From Lichina pygmaea (Eukaryota > Ascomycota > Lichinomycetes > Lichinales > Lichinaceae), in NCBI GenBank assembly GCA_963422465.1, contig OY730169.1, positions 5,642,001 to 5,706,000 on the forward strand: a stretch of 64,000 nucleotides of DNA, written 5' to 3'. The position numbers and the translations under genes are program-made. Positions 58,726 to 64,000 of the stretch are shown one piece after another. The first letter of the stretch is position 1; every line of letters starts with the position of its first letter. The notes beneath the pieces were generated by a model, which was not told where the DNA came from, did not search any database, and worked only from the letters and a program-made list of their open reading frames with translations.

Positions 58726-59063
58726 CGGTGCTTCTGGAGAAGCGGAGATGTTGACGCCTTTGTGGAAGTAGAGGTAGAGCACCTGACGGTCTAGAAGAAG
58801 CGAGCTCCCCGGGCCGACGAGCACGAGCGCCTGCGCGCAATGACCATGCGCCACCGACCGGCTGAACCTCGGCTCATCCGGGCTGAGCTGGAAGTCGTTG
58901 CGGGGTCGACTTGGAGCGCTAGTGTGAGGGACAGCTGGTTGCGCTACCCTATCGCGACTGGCTCGATGTGAACCCTTATCGTACTGTCTCCCTGGAAGCC
59001 TACCACAACACCAGAGAGGGGACCATCCGCACCTTGGAGGACTGCGCGTGCTGCTCGACCAGA
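58726..59063. promoter_or_regulatory. Divergent promoter between ATP11 and acyl-CoA ligase
   Basis: The 338 nt between the two start codons must hold both promoters. I saw no clear TATA box or named factor site. Confidence 0.5.
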
Positions 59064-61088
59064 ATGCCGACCGAGTCACCCTATCCACCGGTGGAGATAC
59101 CGAATGTGGATATCTGGACGCTGCTCTTCGAGAGGAAAGACCGCGACTTTCCAGGTCACAAGGGCGAGTTTGCACGGCATGTTTACATGGTGACGCTCGC
59201 TGGCTGACCACTGAAGCGTAGTCGTGTATCGAGACTCCCAGTCCAACAGGTCGTACACCTACGACGAGGTCCGCTCGACGGCAGTTGAATTCGGGCAGGG
59301 TCTCAAGGACAACTGGGACTGGAGGAAAGGCCACGTTCTTGCGCTGTACGCCCCGAACTCAATCGACATCCCTCCTGTCATCTGGGGATGTCACTGGGCT
59401 GGAGGGATCGTCTCGCCGGCGAACCCGACGTACAACGTTGAGGAGCTCGCCTTTCAGCTCAAGGATGCCGGCGCCAAAGGCCTCGCCACGCACATGGCAT
59501 GCTTGGAGACCGCCAGAGCAGCGGCCAAAGAAGTGGGCCTGCCAGAGAGTCGAATCGTTCTCATCGGCGACGCGAGAGACGAGTCGCGGCGGATCCGGCA
59601 TTTTCAATCGATGAAGAATCTCTCCGGCGTCACTCGCTACCGCCGCACCAAGATCGACCCTGGAAAGGACCTGGCCTTTCTGGTGTACTCTTCGGGCACC
59701 ACTGGCTACCCAAAGGGCGTCATGCTCAATCACACCAACGTCGTCTCGAACATCCTGATGTTGACCGTGACCGAGGCTAGGCAGCTGTCCTGGGACGGAG
59801 GTCGAGACGGCGCCGGTGACCGAGCGCTCGCGTTTTTGCCCTTCTTCCACATATACGGTACGGGTCGGAATGCCAGCACCGTCGTTATGACGACGAGCGC
59901 TGACGTGCTCGATAGGGCTCACCTGCATCCTGCACACCGGTATCTACGTTGGACTGGAGGTGGTAGTGATGGCGAAATTCGACCTGCCAGCCTTCTGCCA
60001 TGCCATCCAGCACTCTAGAATCACATTCGCATACGTCGTGCCCCCGGTTGTCCTCCTTCTGGCCAAGCACCCGATCGTGGCAAACTACGATTTTAGCTCC
60101 TTGCGGATGATGAGCTCGGGAGCAGCGCCTCTGACGAGGGACCTCGTGGACGCTGCGTACCGGCGGTTGCAGATACCCATCAAACAGGGCTATGGCCTCA
60201 GCGAGACGAGCCCCGTCACCCACGTGCAGGTGAGACTTTTCTGGAGCGGACATTCACTTACACACATCGACTGACCGTGTCCGTGAACTGTAGGGCTGGG
60301 ACGAATGGGACAAGCCGGTCGGGTCGGTGGGCCGTCTGCTGCCGAACCAAAGGTCGAAGTTCATCTCGCCCGACGGGGCCGAGGTTGCCGCGGGCGAGAC
60401 GGGCGAGCTCTGCGTTGCCGGACCAAACGTCTTTCTGGGCTACCTGAACAAGCCGGAGACGACAAAGCACGCCTTCTTGCCGGACGGCTACTTCAGGACC
60501 GGCGACGTCGGCCATCAGGACGCCGAGGGAAACTTCTTCATCACCGATCGGGTCAAGGAGCTGATCAAGTACAAGGGCTTCCAGGTCGCTCCGGCCGAGC
60601 TGGAAGGCCTTCTCGTGACGCATCCCAAGATCGTCGACGTCACGGTCGTTGGGGTGTACGACGCCAGCCTCGCCAGCGAAGTTCCTCGAGCCTACGTCGT
60701 ACCGGCTCCTGGCGCCAGCAGCGTCGACTCTTTCCGTCCTCCCCCTCCTCCTTCTCCTCCTGCACCGACAACAACAGCGTCCGCCCCGCCAACATCGTCA
60801 CAACAGCAATCATCACCATCGTCGCTGTCGTTGTCGTCGTCGTCGCCAGCTCCCGCAACAGCACCGGCAGCAACGGCAGCAGCAAGCCCCACGACGGCCC
60901 GCAGGGACGCAGCGCTGGAGAGGGAGATTGTGCAATGGCTCGACGGCCGGGTCGCGAACCACAAGAAGCTGCGCGGCGGAGTGCGCTTCATCGACCAAGT
61001 ACCCCGCAGCGCCGCCGGTAAAATCCTTCGCAGAGCCCTCAAAGTGCTGGCCGAGAAGGAGACCGCGGATCTCAAGCCTAAACTATGA
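59064..61088 (+). CDS. 4-coumarate-CoA ligase-like acyl-CoA synthetase, likely peroxisomal
   Basis: ANL-superfamily adenylate-forming enzyme that would activate an aryl or fatty carboxylate to its CoA thioester. Four exons: 59064-59167, 59217-59857, 59916-60229 and 60294-61088, giving 617 aa. The first intron is uncertain: donor 59155 with acceptor 59221 also keeps frame, and gives 611 aa. Core motifs: A3 YSSGTTGYPKGVMLNHTN, A5 YGLSETSPVTH, A7 GYFRTGDVG, A8 DRVKELIKYKGFQVAPAELE and A10 SAAGKILRR with the catalytic lysine. Between A8 and A10 sits an insert of roughly 60 Pro/Ser/Ala/Thr residues not expected in the family. The C-terminus ...KPKL ends in PKL, compatible with a PTS1 signal. The N-terminus (ESPYPPVEIPNVDIWTLLFE) matches fungal 4CL-like proteins. 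Substrate unknown. Confidence 0.92.
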
Positions 61089-62270
61089 GATTTGTCCTTC
61101 ATCCGTTTATCCATCCATCCGCATATCCATCTGTTCATCTGTACGTCCATCCATCTATCCATTCATCCGTCCATTCATTCATTCGTCCATCGATCCTCCC
61201 ATTCATTCATCCATTCATCTGTACGTCCATTCATCCATCCATTCATTCGTCTATCCGTGTATTAATTTATTGCAAATTCCCCGGGGGATTGGGAGGGGAG
61301 ACAGGAAGGTGTAAACTGCCTCGTCTTCTCGCTAAACAGCATTGCATGGCATGGCAGGGCATGTCATCCTTATTAATTTCATCATTTCAAGGCAATATTG
61401 CTTCCATGAGGGTTATGAGGGACGGAAAAAAAAGGAAGGGGGGTTGTCTGGGGTTGAGTTTCTGGAAATGCCGTACGGTCATGATGGTCATGAGGAGGAG
61501 GAGGAGGAGGAGGAGGAGGAGGAGGAGGAGGAGGAGTATAGGCAAGATGGGAAGTCTGTATTCATCTCTCCATCCAGGACCTTTTCTTCATCTAACTGTA
61601 AACCTACCATGACTACTTCGTATCACCGTCATCGGGTGGATTGCTCTTCGAATCATATGACTCAGCCTTGAATCTTGGGAGCTATGGATTTGTCTCAATG
61701 TCCTACCTGCTCGGGGGCAAAACATGGGGTGAAGCTGCTCTGTTCATTGTTCTGTTCACCGTTCGCCACTCCAAGGTATGGTATGCTCGGAAATCAGTCG
61801 GAGTGCTGTAGTTGTGTGCATGTCTACCATGCGTGGATGTGTAGGTTCCATGTCGGGAAAGTGATGGACCTCGGCGCGGGCGTGGGCGTGGGGTGAGGGG
61901 TATCGGCTGGGAAGAACGAAGGAGGGAGATGAGAAGGGATGGAGGAGCAGAACGAGAAGAAAGAAGAAGAGTACAAAGAAAAAGGGCAGGAGAGGGAGAG
62001 GCAGTGAAACGTATGCTCAGAGTCACAATCCTTTGGTGAATTGTACAGGGAAAGGGAATCATCCGTTGTGACCAGCCAAGGCCGGGGAGAGATCGTGCTG
62101 GCGAAGGGCCACGACAGTACAATCTGGCGTTCTATGTTCGTGAGATGACCATCAAAACGACAAATGGCGACGATGCTGATGGAAATAGAAGGGCGGAATG
62201 AGATTGGAGTAAGTGCAAGAAATAAAGATGCAAGGCGCAGGAGAAAGGAAGGGGGAATAGAAGCTAGCGA
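61089..62270. other. Convergent intergenic region with minisatellite and GGA repeat
   Basis: Between the 3' ends of the ligase and GPD genes. Positions about 61095-61255 hold a degenerate tandem repeat of 4-nt units (ATCC/ATTC types) on the plus strand. A pure GGA/GAG run of about 40 nt lies at 61495-61535. No coding region was found. Confidence 0.55.
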
Positions 62271-63657
62271 CTACTTTGGCGCAATCAAGGATGGAATATC
62301 CTCCGCCTTTGCCGTGCCTTCGACAATGTCTGATTTGCTCGGATCGAGTCAGCCTTTCAAGTATTACGTTCGAGATATAGCACGTTCGGGGGAGATACTC
62401 ACGAGCAACGGCGGTGAACAAAGGATAGTCGGCCGCGCGACCTCGCGCCTCCAGGAAGCCGTTCACCTCCCTGGCCGTCGAGGTGCCCTGCAGGATCTGG
62501 CCGTTGAGCTCGGTGCGCTCGACCTCTTCGATACTGACGCCGCGCTCGACGGCGAGCTTGGCACAGCGGGCGTTGCGGCCGCCGGAGCAGCTCGTGATCA
62601 GGTCGGCCACGCCGCAGCTCTCTTCGGTGAAGGTGGCGGCGTCGACGGCGTCGGAGAAGAACTCCTTTCCAAACTTGACCATCTCGAGGAGGCCGACGCG
62701 CATGATGGCCGCCTTGGCGTTGTCGCCCCAGCCCAGACCGTCGACGGACCCGGCCGCGAGGGCGACTATATTCTTGAGCGCCCCGCCGAGCGAGACGCCG
62801 GCCACGTCCGAGACCATGCTCACGTGGAAGTACGGCCGGTGGAACAGCGTCTTGAAGACGGCGTGGTCCAGCGGCGGGAACTCCTGCGGCAGGGGCTCCA
62901 GCCGGACCTTCTTCGTCGTGCCCGCACCCGACTTGGGTGCGAGGTCGACCAGGTTCACGTGCGACGAGGTCGGCGAGGGACCGTGCGGGGTCGGATTCCG
63001 CGAGTCGATAGACGGGGGGTCGTAGGCGACCGTCGTCTCGGAGAACTTCTCCTGCGCGATCTCGGTGGCAATGTTCGCGCCGGAGAGAGCTCCGCAGTAG
63101 ATGCCGAGCTTCGATCCGATGTCCTCGGAGAAGAGGCTCACGTCGTCGCTCGAGACCAGCACGCCCTTGACGCACGAAATACCGCGCGCGTAGGGCAGGA
63201 TCTTCCCCTTGAGTTGGTCGCAGATGCCGCCGATGAACTGGTGCGGCAGGTTGAAGATCAGGACGGTCGAGTCGACGACGGCATCGTCCAGCGAAGCCGT
63301 CGCCGTGATGTTGTCCGGCAAGGTGATGTCGGGGAGGTACTTGACGTTTTCATGGAAGTGATTGATCAAGGCCGTCAGTTTCTGCGGTTGCGTCGACAGC
63401 TCCGAGGACGGGTCATAGTGCCTCGACTCCTTGGAGAGCGTGACCGTCTCCTCGTGCACCCACATCCGGATGTGCCGGTCGAAGATCTCGGGGTGTTCTC
63501 TGACATTCTCGGCGACGATCTTGGCGATGGCGGAGCCCCTTGACAGGAAGAATCAGGCAAAGCGCCGTCGACAGGCCGAGGGTCTTGGTACGCACCAGTT
63601 TCCCGACCCCACCACTGTCACCTTGTGCCGAGACTGCGACAACCCCAGCGTTGCCAT
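62271..63657 (-). CDS. GPD1: NAD-dependent glycerol-3-phosphate dehydrogenase
   Basis: Reduces dihydroxyacetone phosphate to glycerol-3-phosphate in the cytosol, feeding glycerol (osmolyte) and lipid synthesis. Three exons: 63657-63596, 63538-62403 and 62329-62271; introns 57 and 73 nt. The product is 418 aa. The NAD-binding loop is [17 protein letters not shown], split by the first intron in the Trp codon. Further family signatures: [70 protein letters not shown] (catalytic Lys), [31 protein letters not shown] and [15 protein letters not shown]. The end [19 protein letters not shown] comes from the 59-nt last exon. A Pro/Ser-rich insert (around residues 185-230) is typical of filamentous fungal copies. 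The start ATG sits directly before the NAD fold, as usual for the cytosolic form. Confidence 0.94.
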
Positions 63658-64000
63658 GTCACGCGACTTGAATCGGCAGCCGATGAGAGTGGTCTTATGG
63701 CCGGCTATACCAAGACGAATAGTTCTCCGGACGGCAACTGCGAGGATATGAGCGGCTGTTTGATAGTGGGGACGAGCTGTACCAAAAAAGGGATGTCGTT
63801 GCATAGGGTGAGACTGGCGTCACGAACTCTTGAGGTTGGTGGGGCTGGCGGAGCTCCAAGCTTACTAATACGGTACATACGTACCTCGCATTCGGCATGG
63901 CTTTCCTAATCAGTGATCTTGAGCGAGGCCGGGAAGAGACATAACAAAGGTAACGAGACAAGACAGGAAAGAGAAGAGAGAACCGCATGCGAACTATCAC
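63658..64000. other. GPD upstream region to window edge
   Basis: 5' flank of the glycerol-3-phosphate dehydrogenase gene, including its promoter. No stress-response element could be called with confidence and no other gene is visible before the window ends. Confidence 0.4.

Noticed and set aside
62164-63543. 459-codon plus-strand frame opposite GPD
   Set aside because: Antisense shadow of the glycerol-3-phosphate dehydrogenase exon; the conserved protein is on minus.
1-64000. Search for tRNA genes, rRNA and telomeric repeats
   Set aside because: No stretch with a convincing tRNA B box plus foldable arms, no rRNA sequence and no tandem TTAGGG was noticed by eye; a covariance-model scan would be decisive.

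Overview
The window reads as nuclear DNA of a filamentous ascomycete (Pezizomycotina). It is GC-rich, and its genes carry many short introns (about 48-160 nt) with GTRNGT-like donors, CTRAC branch sites and YAG acceptors. Gene content and protein style fit that group: a TERT with fungal motif spacing, a PREG/PHO80-type cyclin, a Bem46-type hydrolase and a DH-BAR-SH3 RhoGEF. A decayed LTR element with a transition-rich pattern suggests repeat-induced point mutation. Genus cannot be named from the sequence alone.

Layout. 0-10 kb: a RhoGAP (minus), a small secreted HNH-type nuclease (minus) and the Rab geranylgeranyltransferase beta subunit (plus). 10-27 kb: a block with several DNA-maintenance genes. 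It holds an undescribed zinc-finger protein with a PCNA-binding motif (plus), the mismatch-repair protein MSH3 (plus, 9 exons), a TBC-domain protein (minus) and telomerase reverse transcriptase (minus, 11 exons, apparently complete). 29-36.4 kb: a 2,322-residue RhoGEF (plus). 37.8-44.4 kb: a degenerate Ty3/gypsy chromovirus between paired LTRs, lying between two convergent host genes. 45-64 kb: NFX1/FAP1 zinc-finger protein (minus), Bem46-like hydrolase (minus), proteasome beta-1 subunit (plus), PHO80-like cyclin (plus), mitochondrial F1-ATPase assembly factor ATP11 (minus), 4-coumarate-CoA-ligase-like enzyme (plus) and glycerol-3-phosphate dehydrogenase (minus).

The genes are mostly unrelated housekeeping genes. 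Two loose themes are visible: Rho/Rab GTPase control (RhoGAP, RhoGEF, Rab prenyltransferase, TBC protein) and genome maintenance (PIP-box protein, MSH3, TERT). Exon structures were worked out by hand. For every spliced gene the summed exon length is a multiple of three and the joined reading matches the family, which is the main support for the splice sites.

Intergenic DNA has clusters of GTAC/TACGTA-rich inverted-repeat sequence, long pure G or C runs and other simple repeats. No tRNA, rRNA, CRISPR array or telomeric repeat was seen. The best leads are the PIP-box/zinc-finger protein beside MSH3, a TBC protein lacking both catalytic finger residues, a 15-nt microexon carrying the proteasome active-site threonine, and an antisense cysteine-rich reading frame in the LTR element.
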